A stretch of DNA of 64,000 nt from DASUPK01 sp963695805 (GTDB lineage Bacteria > Actinomycetota > Thermoleophilia > Solirubrobacterales > 70-9), in assembly GCA_963695805.1 (NCBI GenBank), contig CAVOHV010000006.1, positions 124,001 through 188,000 on the forward strand, given 5' to 3'. Below are positions 15,498 to 26,011 of this stretch, in pieces. The stretch's first letter is position 1; each line of letters begins with the position of its first letter. The notes under the pieces are model-generated. The model was not told the DNA's origin and made no database searches. It saw only the letters and a list, made by a program, of their open reading frames with translations. Position numbers and translations under genes: made by a program.

Positions 15498-16247
15498 ATG
15501 GCACAGGCCAGAGCCAAACTCAAGGTTTCCCAGCGCGACACGTTCGGGTCGCGCGCCACACGGCGCCTGCGCCGCGAGGGCCTCGTTCCGGGCGTGGTCT
15601 ACGGGCAGGGCGGCGAAGCCCGCCCCTTCCAGGTCCCCGCCCGCGACCTCCGGACCCTGCTCGCCGAGGGGCAGACGCTGGTCGACCTCGAGCTGGATGA
15701 CTCCAAGGCCGTCCCCGTCGTGATCAAGGAGCAGCAGCACCATCCGGTCCGCGGCGACGTCATGCACCTGGACTTCCTCGAGGTGCGCCTCGATGAGGCG
15801 ATCGAGGCGGAGGTCGCGATCGAGCTCGAGGGAACCGATCAGGCACCCGGCGTCCGCGAGGGCGGCGTGCTCGAGCACGTCACCCGCGAGGTCACCGTCG
15901 AGGCGCTGCCGACGGACATCCCCGAGCGGATCACCGTCGACGTCTCCGAGATGGACATCAACGACACGATCAACCTCGCCTCTGTCGCGGTGCCCTCCGG
16001 CGTGAAGTTCATGGCTGACGAGCCGGAGGAGATCACGATCGCCACCCTCAGCCCGCCGCGGGTCGAGGAGGAGCCCGAGCCAGAGGTCGAGGAGGAGACC
16101 GAGCTGGTCGGCGAGGGCGAGGAGGCTCCGGAGGGCGAGGAGGGCGCCGAGGGCGAGGAAGATGAGAGGGCGCGCGACAGCGCGACCCGTGAGACGGGGC
16201 GCGAGGGCGGCGGCGAGGGCGGCGAGGACTCCGGCGGCAACCAGTAA
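15498..16247 (+). CDS. rplY: 50S ribosomal protein bL25 (Ctc type)
   Basis: A 249-residue protein from ATG 15498; the frame is open further upstream, but the conserved L25 N-terminus (KVSQRDTFGSRATRRLRREG) begins here. The N-terminal ~95 residues are the 5S rRNA-binding L25 domain and residues ~100-185 the Ctc-type C-terminal domain (VTVEALPTDIPERITVDVSE). A ~60-residue Glu/Gly-rich low-complexity tail follows, part of which (residues ~222-231) is encoded by a copy of the dispersed palindromic repeat. The stop overlaps the next ATG (TAATG). It is part of a bL25-pth cluster common in bacteria. Confidence 0.95.
   Translation: MAQARAKLKVSQRDTFGSRATRRLRREGLVPGVVYGQGGEARPFQVPARDLRTLLAEGQTLVDLELDDSKAVPVVIKEQQHHPVRGDVMHLDFLEVRLDEAIEAEVAIELEGTDQAPGVREGGVLEHVTREVTVEALPTDIPERITVDVSEMDINDTINLASVAVPSGVKFMADEPEEITIATLSPPRVEEEPEPEVEEETELVGEGEEAPEGEEGAEGEEDERARDSATRETGREGGGEGGEDSGGNQ
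16162..16191. repeat. dispersed palindromic repeat family A, copy 3 (inside bL25 tail)
   Basis: It differs at only a few positions from the copy 700 bases upstream (15455-15484). It is read in frame within the Glu/Gly-rich tail of bL25 (ERARDSATRE), so it is tolerated as coding sequence. Confidence 0.65.
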
Positions 16248-16432
16248 TGGGTCTTCTCGATCGCCTCTTCGGTCGGCGGGGTCAGCGCGGATCGGGTGAC
16301 GATCGGTTCACACGCGACGGCTCCCACCAGTACGTTCAGCCACCCCCAACTGAGCAGAGCGGCGGCCAGGGTGACTCCGGTGGTGGGGGCGATGGGGGCG
16401 GCGGGGGCAATGGAGGCGGAGGCGGCGATTAG
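16247..16432 (+). CDS. small Gly-rich hypothetical protein
   Basis: A 61-residue ORF whose ATG overlaps the last base of the bL25 stop (TAATG), suggesting coupling. It has a basic amphipathic start (MGLLDRLFGRRGQRG) and a tail made almost entirely of Gly, Asn and Asp. No family is recognised. The coupling and start context favour a real gene; the Gly tail may be low-complexity expansion. Confidence 0.45.
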   Translation: MGLLDRLFGRRGQRGSGDDRFTRDGSHQYVQPPPTEQSGGQGDSGGGGDGGGGGNGGGGGD

Positions 16433-17063
16433 CCGCTGGTCGCTTCGCCGGCGCCGCGGGAGCGATGAACCCCGCACGGGCCGCGTTGATGCCCTGATCG
16501 TGGGCCTTGGCAACCCCGGGCGCGAGTACGCCGACACCCGGCACAACCTCGGCTTCGAGGTGGCCGACGAGCTCTCTCGTCGCTGGGAGCTCCCCAAGGC
16601 CCGCAAGCGCTATGGCGCGCTGATCACGGACGGCCGGACGGGTCCGGGCGGCCCCCGGGTCGCAATCCTGCTTCCCCAGACCTTCATGAACGAATCCGGT
16701 TCGGCCGCCGGTCCCGCGCGGGGTGAGCTGGGCGTGCCGCTCGACCATGTGATCGCGCTTCACGACGAGATCGACCTCCCCTTCGGCGAGGTGCGAAGCA
16801 AGCTGGGGGGCGGAGTCGCAGGGCACAACGGCTTGAAGAGCCTCAGTCAGGGGCTGGGCGGCAAGGACTTCTGGCGGGTCCGAGGCGGCGTGGGGCGGCC
16901 CAGCACCAGCGACCCGGAGGTGGTCTCGAACTACGTCCTCTCCCGGTTCCGGGAGCCGGACGAGGAGGTCGACCTGTTGATCCAGTCCGCCGCCGACGAG
17001 GTGGAGCGATTGCTCGATGAGATCACGGGCCCCCTGACCGAGCCCGAGGAGGCCGCTGACTGA
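16410..17063 (+). CDS. pth: peptidyl-tRNA hydrolase
   Basis: It releases tRNA from prematurely dropped peptidyl-tRNA. Pth motifs are clear: LIVGLGNPGREYADTRHNLG (catalytic Asn, His), TFMNESG, HDEIDLPFGEVRSKLGG (catalytic Asp) and GHNGLKSL. The start is uncertain: ATG 16410 gives 217 residues with a ~24-residue non-conserved N-terminus and overlaps the Gly-rich ORF; the conserved core starts near 16488. Its TGA overlaps the ATG of the enoyl-CoA hydratase-like gene (TGATG). Confidence 0.93.
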   Translation: MEAEAAISRWSLRRRRGSDEPRTGRVDALIVGLGNPGREYADTRHNLGFEVADELSRRWELPKARKRYGALITDGRTGPGGPRVAILLPQTFMNESGSAAGPARGELGVPLDHVIALHDEIDLPFGEVRSKLGGGVAGHNGLKSLSQGLGGKDFWRVRGGVGRPSTSDPEVVSNYVLSRFREPDEEVDLLIQSAADEVERLLDEITGPLTEPEEAAD

Positions 17064-17794
17064 TGCCGCTGACCAGCTACTCGGTGGATGAGACGCACGT
17101 CGCGCTGCTGCGGCTGGAGCGCGCCGAGGCGCGCAACGCGATCAACACCGAGATGCTCAACGAGCTCCTCGCCCATCTCGACCGCGCGAGGGGGGACGCC
17201 GAGGCGCGCGTCCTGGTGATCTCCTCGAACGACCACCTCGCCCTCTCCGCCGGGGCGGATGTCCGCGAGGAGCTCGACGAGCAGGGCCGCGTTCACCGTA
17301 TGGAGCTCTTTGCTCGACTCTACGACGAGCTCACGGCCTTCCCGAAGCCCACCGTCGCCGCCTGCCACGGCGCGGTCGTCGGTGGTGGCGCCGAGATCGC
17401 GGTGGCCTGCGATCTGCGGGTCGGCGGCTCGAACCTGCGGATGCGCTTCCCGGGCGCCGAGCTCGGCGTGCCGGTCGGTCCCGCCCGCCTGGTCACCCTC
17501 TGCGGACTAGGCACCGCGAAGTACCTCCTGCTCACCTCCCGCACCGTCAGCGCCGACGAGGCCCTGCGCATGGGCCTGGTCCATCGGGTCGCGCCTGCGT
17601 CCGCCACCGAGGATGCGGCGCTCTTCCTCGCCGCCGAGGTGGCCGCTCACCCACCCGAGGCGGTCGCCCGTCTGAAGGCGATGCTGCACCGGTGGGATGG
17701 GGTGGTCGAGCGCTCGGCCGACGAGGGTCGCGGGCAGGTCGAGTGGCAGCGCAGCGGCCCCGGGCTGCCGTTTCGGGGCGGCACCGAAGGCTGA
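17063..17794 (+). CDS. enoyl-CoA hydratase/isomerase family protein
   Basis: A 243-residue crotonase-fold protein: RLERAEARNAINTEMLNELL at the start, the first oxyanion-hole segment LALSAGADVREELD, and the second ACHGAVVGGGAEIAVACDL. These are typical of CoA-ester hydratases/isomerases. It is translationally coupled to pth (TGATG). A cytoplasmic role in fatty-acid or amino-acid degradation is likely, but the substrate cannot be inferred. Confidence 0.88.
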   Translation: MPLTSYSVDETHVALLRLERAEARNAINTEMLNELLAHLDRARGDAEARVLVISSNDHLALSAGADVREELDEQGRVHRMELFARLYDELTAFPKPTVAACHGAVVGGGAEIAVACDLRVGGSNLRMRFPGAELGVPVGPARLVTLCGLGTAKYLLLTSRTVSADEALRMGLVHRVAPASATEDAALFLAAEVAAHPPEAVARLKAMLHRWDGVVERSADEGRGQVEWQRSGPGLPFRGGTEG

Positions 17795-17860
17795 AGCGGT
17801 CCCGGCGCTCCGCCCGTTGAGCCCGACGTCCTCGAAGCCGGATGGCCGATACTCACAGGC

Positions 17861-18190
17861 ATGTCCGCCCCGCTGATCGAGTTCCCGGCCGACGACCCGG
17901 AGCGTGCCCGGCAGTTCTGGAGCGGCGTTCTCGGCGCCGAGCTCACGCCAAGGCCCAGCGAAGCTGGGGCAGGCTGGGAGGCGAGCGGTGCTGACCTTCG
18001 CCTGGGACTGCACCAGCGTGGACCCGGTCCGGGTGACACCGCTTCGCTGGCCTATTTCACGGTGCCCGACCTTCCGGCGGCGCTCCAGCGCGTCCAGGAC
18101 CTCGGCGGTTCAGTTATCCACCCCGGTGAGCGCTGGGCGATCTGCCGTGACTCCGAGGGCAGCCCGTTCGCGCTCGCGGCGGATTCCTAG
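17861..18190 (+). CDS. VOC (glyoxalase/bleomycin-resistance) family protein
   Basis: A 109-residue single VOC module with the usual start (IEFPADDPERARQFWSGVLG) and end (GERWAICRDSEGSPFALA). The two beta-alpha-beta-beta-beta motifs are visible. Metal and substrate are not obvious. A convergent VOC gene follows on the other strand, 50 bases away. Confidence 0.8.
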   Translation: MSAPLIEFPADDPERARQFWSGVLGAELTPRPSEAGAGWEASGADLRLGLHQRGPGPGDTASLAYFTVPDLPAALQRVQDLGGSVIHPGERWAICRDSEGSPFALAADS

Positions 18191-18240
18191 AACTCCAACC
18201 GGCGCGAGAACCGCTACGGGGAGTTGGCGGGGCAGAGCAG

Positions 18241-18627
18241 CTAGGCGTGGAATACGGCCTCGACGTTGTGCCCGTCGGGGTCGAGTACGAAGGCGCCGTA
18301 GTAGCCATCGCTGTACTCGGGCCGAGGGCCGGGCGCCCCGTTGTCCCTGCCGCCGGCGGCGATGGCAGCGGCGTAGAAGGCGTCGACCTGGTCGGTCGAG
18401 TCGGAGGCGAAGGCGATGTGGAGCTGACCGCCCTGCTCGTATTCCTCCGAGATCGCGAAGTCGTCCTCGTCCTTGGTTCCGAACGAGATCCCGCGGTGGG
18501 CGTCGCCCGACGGGCCGAGGTCATCGAAGCCGAGCGGCGCCAGCGCCTGGGCGTAGAAGCGCCTGCTCCTCTCCAGGTCGGAGACGCCGATCGTGAGGTG
18601 GTCGATGATCACGCGCCGCGTGGGCAT
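18241..18627 (-). CDS. VOC family protein (glyoxalase-like)
   Basis: A 128-residue protein from ATG 18627 (the longer frame upstream runs into the mfd leader and looks non-coding). It has a VOC fold: IDHLTIGVSDLERSRRFYAQ with a His metal ligand, LHIAFASDSTDQVDAFYAAA, and the end VLDPDGHNVEAVFHA with a Glu ligand. It resembles lactoylglutathione lyase-like proteins of unknown substrate. It is convergent with the other VOC gene and divergent from mfd. Confidence 0.86.
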   Translation of the reverse strand: MPTRRVIIDHLTIGVSDLERSRRFYAQALAPLGFDDLGPSGDAHRGISFGTKDEDDFAISEEYEQGGQLHIAFASDSTDQVDAFYAAAIAAGGRDNGAPGPRPEYSDGYYGAFVLDPDGHNVEAVFHA

Positions 18628-18679
18628 GCCCCCAAAAGTACTCGGCGCTAAGCTCGATTTAGGCCGGGCCCCGGCCTTA

Positions 18680-18709
18680 AACGGGTTGCTCCTTGCGGAG
18701 CACCCTCGC
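18680..18709. repeat. dispersed palindromic repeat family A, copy 4
   Basis: A 30-base element with the same AACGGGTTG and CACCCTCGC ends as copy 1 but a different inner hairpin (TGCTCC-TTGC-GGAGCA). It lies in the mfd leader, right after a second palindrome (AGGCCGGG/CCCGGCCT, 18661-18677). Confidence 0.75.
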
Positions 18710-18719
18710 ATCAAGTTGA

Positions 18720-18738
18720 CCCGGATCGACGATCCGGG
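18720..18738 (+). terminator. terminator- or attenuator-like hairpin in the mfd leader
   Basis: Eight-base arms CCCGGATC and GATCCGGG around GAC, followed by CTTTTG. It sits 22 bases upstream of the mfd ATG and could end leaky transcription or attenuate mfd. The T-run is short. Confidence 0.4.
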
Positions 18739-18760
18739 CTTTTGTCGTGCTGATTTCGAG

Positions 18761-22108
<3,348 letters not shown>

Positions 22109-22146
22109 GGGACGACTTAGGAGTCTGCGGCTATGCTGCCGCCTCT

Positions 22147-23514
22147 GTGAGCCGGGGATTCTTCTCTAAGCGAAACCTCGCGATCATCTTCGGGGCGGCG
22201 CTCGTCCTGACGGTCGCGATCACCGCTGCCGCTGTCGGCGTCGGGCACCCGAGCGTGCCCTCCGACGACGTCGCCGTGATCGACGACGCCAGCATCGACG
22301 TTCCGGGCCTGGTCCAGGACGGGCACATCAGCAAGACGGACTTCAATCGGTTCCTGCTGCAGACGGCCAAGCAGAACAACCTCCAGCAGGTCCCGCAGGC
22401 CAGCGATCCGCAGTACAAGCAGCTCAAGGACCAGGCGATGCAGAGCGCGCTTCAGATCGGCTGGATCGTCGGCGAGGCCAATAGGGAGGGGCTCACCTTC
22501 ACGGACACGCAGATTCAGCAGTCGCTGCAGCAGATCAAGTCACAGTTCAAGAGCCAGCAGGAGTACGAGACCGCGCGCGACCAGGCGGGCCTGACCGAGG
22601 AAGACGTCGTCCAGCGGGCCAGGCTCCAGCTGATCCAGAACAAGATCCAGGACAACATCTCGAACAGCACCCCATCGGTCTCCGACAGCGACGCCAGGGA
22701 CTACTACGACGCGAACAAGCAGCAGTTCACGCAGCCGGCCAAGCGAACGATCCGGATCATCCAGAACAAGGACGCGAACGCGGTCAACCAGGCGCTGCAG
22801 GCGCTCAGGGCCGATTCCTCACCGGCGAACTGGAAGACGGTCGCCGCCCAGTTCTCGACCGATCCGACCTCGAAGGACAAGGGCGGCCTGCGCACGGACG
22901 TCGTGCCCGGCTCCTTCCAGCAGCCCCTCGACGACGAGATCTTCAGTGCCCCCACCGGGCAGGTCCAGGGGCCGGTCACGACTCCGACCGCCACCTTCGC
23001 CTTCGAGGTCGAGTCCGCGACGCCCGAGCAGGTCCAGGGCTTCGACGACACGACCACGAGCGCCTCCGGCGGCGCCCCCACGAAGGTCAGCGACCAGATC
23101 AAGGCTCAGATCAAGAGCCAGCAGCAGCAGGAGACTCTCTCGGCCTTCGGTATCCACTTCCGCGACTACTGGACCAATCTGACCCAGTGCGGGAGCGACT
23201 TCGTGGTCCAGGGGTGCGACAACTTCAGCGGCGGCGGGCCGACCTGCGATCCGAGCAAGGTCGCGCAGCAGGCCGGCGGTGTGGGGACCGGTTGCCCGGC
23301 ACCGGTCTTCGCCACCTGCCAGGAGGGTTCCGCGGCCACAGGCGGTCAGGCCGGCCAGCTGCAGTGCAGCGGCACGGGCCCGACGCCGGGTGCTCCCGGA
23401 TCCTTCAAGCCCTTTGTCCCCGTGACGGGTGGAGCCCCGCAGGGCCCGCACCCGCCCGGCGAAGGCACCACCCCGGGCGCGGGCAACATCTCGATCCCCG
23501 GCCTTACCCCGTAG
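22147..23514 (+). CDS. membrane-anchored parvulin-type peptidyl-prolyl isomerase (SurA/PrsA-like foldase)
   Basis: A 455-residue exported protein from GTG 22147. A short basic start and one hydrophobic segment (~residues 9-31) anchor or export it. Residues ~45-150 form the SurA-N-like helical chaperone region rich in Gln/Lys. Residues ~190-290 form the PpiC domain (KRTIRIIQNKDA, then FSTDPTSKDKGGLRTDVVPG and FQQPLDDEIFSAPTGQVQGP). A Cys-rich segment and a Pro/Gly-rich tail follow, perhaps cell-wall spanning. It should assist folding of secreted proteins. mazG follows 31 bases downstream. Confidence 0.88.
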   Translation: MSRGFFSKRNLAIIFGAALVLTVAITAAAVGVGHPSVPSDDVAVIDDASIDVPGLVQDGHISKTDFNRFLLQTAKQNNLQQVPQASDPQYKQLKDQAMQSALQIGWIVGEANREGLTFTDTQIQQSLQQIKSQFKSQQEYETARDQAGLTEEDVVQRARLQLIQNKIQDNISNSTPSVSDSDARDYYDANKQQFTQPAKRTIRIIQNKDANAVNQALQALRADSSPANWKTVAAQFSTDPTSKDKGGLRTDVVPGSFQQPLDDEIFSAPTGQVQGPVTTPTATFAFEVESATPEQVQGFDDTTTSASGGAPTKVSDQIKAQIKSQQQQETLSAFGIHFRDYWTNLTQCGSDFVVQGCDNFSGGGPTCDPSKVAQQAGGVGTGCPAPVFATCQEGSAATGGQAGQLQCSGTGPTPGAPGSFKPFVPVTGGAPQGPHPPGEGTTPGAGNISIPGLTP

Positions 23515-23515
23515 C

Positions 23516-23543
23516 GCGAGGGTGCGCGACAGCGCAACCCGTT
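23516..23543. repeat. dispersed palindromic repeat family A, copy 5
   Basis: A 28-base element: GCGAGGGTG, inner hairpin TGCGC-GACA-GCGCA, CAACCCGTT. It fills the gap between the foldase stop and the mazG GTG at 23546, so it occupies the position where a mazG ribosome-binding site would be expected. Confidence 0.75.
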
Positions 23544-23545
23544 AG

Positions 23546-24196
23546 GTGGCGAAGCCGTCCTATCTAGAGGCTCTGAGTCACCTCGATGAGGTGACCCGGC
23601 GGCTGCGCCGGGAGTGCCCCTGGGACCGCGAACAGGACGCCCGCTCGATCGTGCCGCACACGGTCGAGGAGGCCTACGAGCTGGCCGATGCCGCGTCTCG
23701 CGACGACACGGAGGCGATGGTCGACGAGCTCGGCGATGTCCTCTTCCAGGTGCTCTTCCTCTCGCTGCTGCTCGAGGAGCGCGGGGAGGGCGATCTGGCG
23801 GCCGTCGCCGAGTCCTGCGCCGCCAAGCTGATTCGCCGCCACCCGCACGTCTACGGCGACCGCGAACTCGAGACCGCGGGCCAGGTGCTTACCCAGTGGG
23901 AGGAGATCAAGCGCGAGGTGGAGGGCACCGGCGAGCGCGAGCCGCTCGAGGCGCTACCCGAGAACCTGCCCGCGCTGCTCTACGCACGCAAGGTCCTGCG
24001 GCGGATCGATCCAGAGGGAGATGCGAAGGGCGAGAAGCCCGGAGCGCCGTCGGCAGATCGCGAGGAGCGCGACGAGGCCGAGCGGATGGTGGGCGAGCTG
24101 TTGCTCGAGGCCACCGCCGTATCGCGGCAGCTGGGTGTCGATCCCGAGCTCGCCCTGCGCCAGGCGACCCGCCGCCTCGTCGAGGACGCCGAGTAG
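23546..24196 (+). CDS. mazG: MazG-type nucleoside triphosphate pyrophosphohydrolase
   Basis: A 216-residue protein with the MazG signature: LRRECPWDREQDARSIVPHT, EEAYELADAASRDD, and DELGDVLFQVLFLSLLLEE with the ExxE...ExxD metal sites. It ends with a partial second MazG-like half (VGELLLEATAVSRQLGVDPE). It hydrolyses non-canonical or excess NTPs to NMP plus PPi. Start is GTG 23546 without a clear Shine-Dalgarno because a palindromic repeat sits there. eno follows 25 bases later. Confidence 0.93.
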   Translation: MAKPSYLEALSHLDEVTRRLRRECPWDREQDARSIVPHTVEEAYELADAASRDDTEAMVDELGDVLFQVLFLSLLLEERGEGDLAAVAESCAAKLIRRHPHVYGDRELETAGQVLTQWEEIKREVEGTGEREPLEALPENLPALLYARKVLRRIDPEGDAKGEKPGAPSADREERDEAERMVGELLLEATAVSRQLGVDPELALRQATRRLVEDAE

Positions 24197-24221
24197 GGCC
24201 GCCCGGTAGGTTCCCGGCTCG

Positions 24222-25526
24222 ATGGCGACGATCGAGAACGTCCACGGCCGGCAGGTGCTCGACTCGCGGGGCAACCCGACGGTCGAGGTCGATGTCGTGC
24301 TCGACTCGGGCGCTCGCGGCCTCGCGATCGTTCCCTCGGGAGCCTCCACCGGCGAGTTCGAGGCCGTCGAGCTCCGCGACGGAGGAGACCTCTGGGGCGG
24401 GAAGGGAGTCGCCAAGGCCGTCGCCAATGTGAACGGGGAGATCGCGGAGGCGATCAGGGGTGCGCGAGCCGCCGAGCAGTCGGCGCTCGACCGGACGATG
24501 ATCGAGCTCGACGGGACCCCGAACAAGGGCCGCCTCGGCGCCAACGCGATCCTCGGGGTCTCGCTGGCCACCGCGAGGGCGGCCGCGGCCGATACGGGCC
24601 AGCCGCTCTACGACTACTTCGCCGAGCTCTATGCGGCAACCGGCGCCAAGGACGCCGGTCCGGCGGAGCTGGTCCCGGTGCCGATGATGAACGTGCTGAA
24701 CGGCGGTGCTCACGCCGACAACTCGGTGGACTTCCAGGAGTTCATGGTGGTCCCCGCCGGCGCCCCGACCTTCGCCGACTGCGTGCGCGTCGGAGCCGAG
24801 GTCTACCAGGCACTCAAGGGGGCTCTCGGCGACCGGGGGCTCTCCACCGCCTTGGGCGACGAGGGCGGCTTCGCTCCGGACCTGGAGTCGAACCACGCGG
24901 CGCTCGACTTCCTGGTCGCGGCGATCGAGGGGGCGGGCTACGCCCCAGGGGAGGACGTGGTGATCGCTCTCGACCCGGCGACCAGCGAGATCTACGAGGA
25001 CGGCAAGTACGTGCTCGAGCACGAGGGGCGCACCCTCACCTCCGGGGAGATGGCCGAGTATTGGCACGACGTCCGGGCGCGGTTCCACGTCGTCTCGATC
25101 GAGGACGGCATGGACGAGGAGGACTGGGATGGCTGGAAGGCGCTGACCGAGCGGATCGGCGATTTCTGCCAGCTCGTCGGGGACGACCTCTTCGTCACCA
25201 ACCCCGAGCGGCTGCGGCGCGGGATCGAGCAGGGTGTCGCCAACTCGATCCTGATCAAGGTCAACCAGATCGGCACGCTCACCGAGACGCTCGAGGCGAT
25301 CCAGATCGCCCGCGACGCCGGCTACACCACGGTGATCTCACATCGCTCGGGGGAGACCGAGGACACGACGATCGCCGATCTCGCGGTGGGCACGGGTGCG
25401 GGCCAGATCAAGGCCGGCGCCCCAGCGCGCTCCGATCGCGTCGCCAAGTACAACCGCCTGCTGCGCATCGAGGAGGAGCTCGGTGACCGGGCGAAATTCC
25501 CGGGCGCCTCGGCCTTCGAGCGGTAG
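24222..25526 (+). CDS. eno: enolase
   Basis: A 434-residue glycolytic enzyme converting 2-phosphoglycerate to PEP. Highly conserved segments: VHGRQVLDSRGNPTVEVDVV, VPSGASTGEFEAVELRDG, NGGAHADNSVDFQEFMVVP, LGDEGGFAPDLESN, SIEDGMDEEDWDGW, GDDLFVTNPERL and ISHRSGETEDTTIADLAV. Metal ligands and the catalytic Lys/Glu are in the expected places. It sits in a mazG-eno-ftsB-like cluster common in actinobacteria. Confidence 0.98.
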   Translation: MATIENVHGRQVLDSRGNPTVEVDVVLDSGARGLAIVPSGASTGEFEAVELRDGGDLWGGKGVAKAVANVNGEIAEAIRGARAAEQSALDRTMIELDGTPNKGRLGANAILGVSLATARAAAADTGQPLYDYFAELYAATGAKDAGPAELVPVPMMNVLNGGAHADNSVDFQEFMVVPAGAPTFADCVRVGAEVYQALKGALGDRGLSTALGDEGGFAPDLESNHAALDFLVAAIEGAGYAPGEDVVIALDPATSEIYEDGKYVLEHEGRTLTSGEMAEYWHDVRARFHVVSIEDGMDEEDWDGWKALTERIGDFCQLVGDDLFVTNPERLRRGIEQGVANSILIKVNQIGTLTETLEAIQIARDAGYTTVISHRSGETEDTTIADLAVGTGAGQIKAGAPARSDRVAKYNRLLRIEEELGDRAKFPGASAFER

Positions 25527-25557
25527 GAATGCGTCACGGCATGGCGAATCCGGAGCC

Positions 25558-25875
25558 ATGCCAGCACGTCGAGTGCGCAGGAGAAGCGGTCCGAGCCGGA
25601 TCCGCTGGGACCGGCTCGGCCGGATCGCACTGGTGCTCGTGCTGTTCCTGGTGCTGGTCTCGTACCTGAACCCGCTGGTGAACCTCATGCAGGCCTGGCA
25701 GGGATCCAAGTCGAGCGAGTCCCAGCTCGCGCAGCTCAAGCAGGAGCGGGTCGACCTGACGAGGCAGCTGCACGAGGTCTCGAGCCCGGCCGCGCTCGAG
25801 CGCGAGGCGCGCCGCCTGGGAATGGTCAAGCCCGGCGAGCACGCCTACATCGTCCACGGCGTCGGCCACGACTGA
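25558..25875 (+). CDS. FtsB/DivIC-like septum formation initiator protein
   Basis: A 105-residue bitopic membrane protein from ATG 25558: a basic cytoplasmic start, one TM helix (RIALVLVLFLVLVSYLNPLV), then a short extracytoplasmic coiled coil (SQLAQLKQERVDLTRQLHEV) and the ending EREARRLGMVKPGEHAYIV typical of the DivIC/FtsB family. The position right after eno matches the usual actinobacterial order. Its role would be in the divisome with FtsL/FtsQ. Confidence 0.9.
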   Translation: MPARRVRRRSGPSRIRWDRLGRIALVLVLFLVLVSYLNPLVNLMQAWQGSKSSESQLAQLKQERVDLTRQLHEVSSPAALEREARRLGMVKPGEHAYIVHGVGHD

Positions 25876-25904
25876 ACGGCCCTTAAGGAGCCTCCCCTTT
25901 AGTC

Positions 25905-25922
25905 CGCGGATATGATTCCGCG
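25905..25922. promoter_or_regulatory. inverted repeat enclosing a TATGAT -10-like box
   Basis: Arms CGCGGA and TCCGCG flank TATGAT (25911-25916). It lies ~95 bases upstream of the first GT-C-like gene, in a good position for a promoter of that operon with a possible operator overlapping it. Function is inferred. Confidence 0.35.
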
Positions 25923-25957
25923 CTCGCGCGCGCGCCATGTGGCTGTGCGCGTTTTAT

Positions 25958-25997
25958 GCGAGGGGGCCCCGGAGGCGAAGCCGAGGAGCCACCCGTT
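25958..25997. repeat. variant palindromic repeat upstream of the GT-C-like operon
   Basis: A 40-base stretch beginning GCGAGGG and ending CACCCGTT like family A, but with a longer interior that is not a simple hairpin. It occupies the leader 15 bases before the first GT-C-like gene. Family membership is tentative. Confidence 0.45.
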
Positions 25998-26011
25998 TTG
26001 TTCATGAGCCG

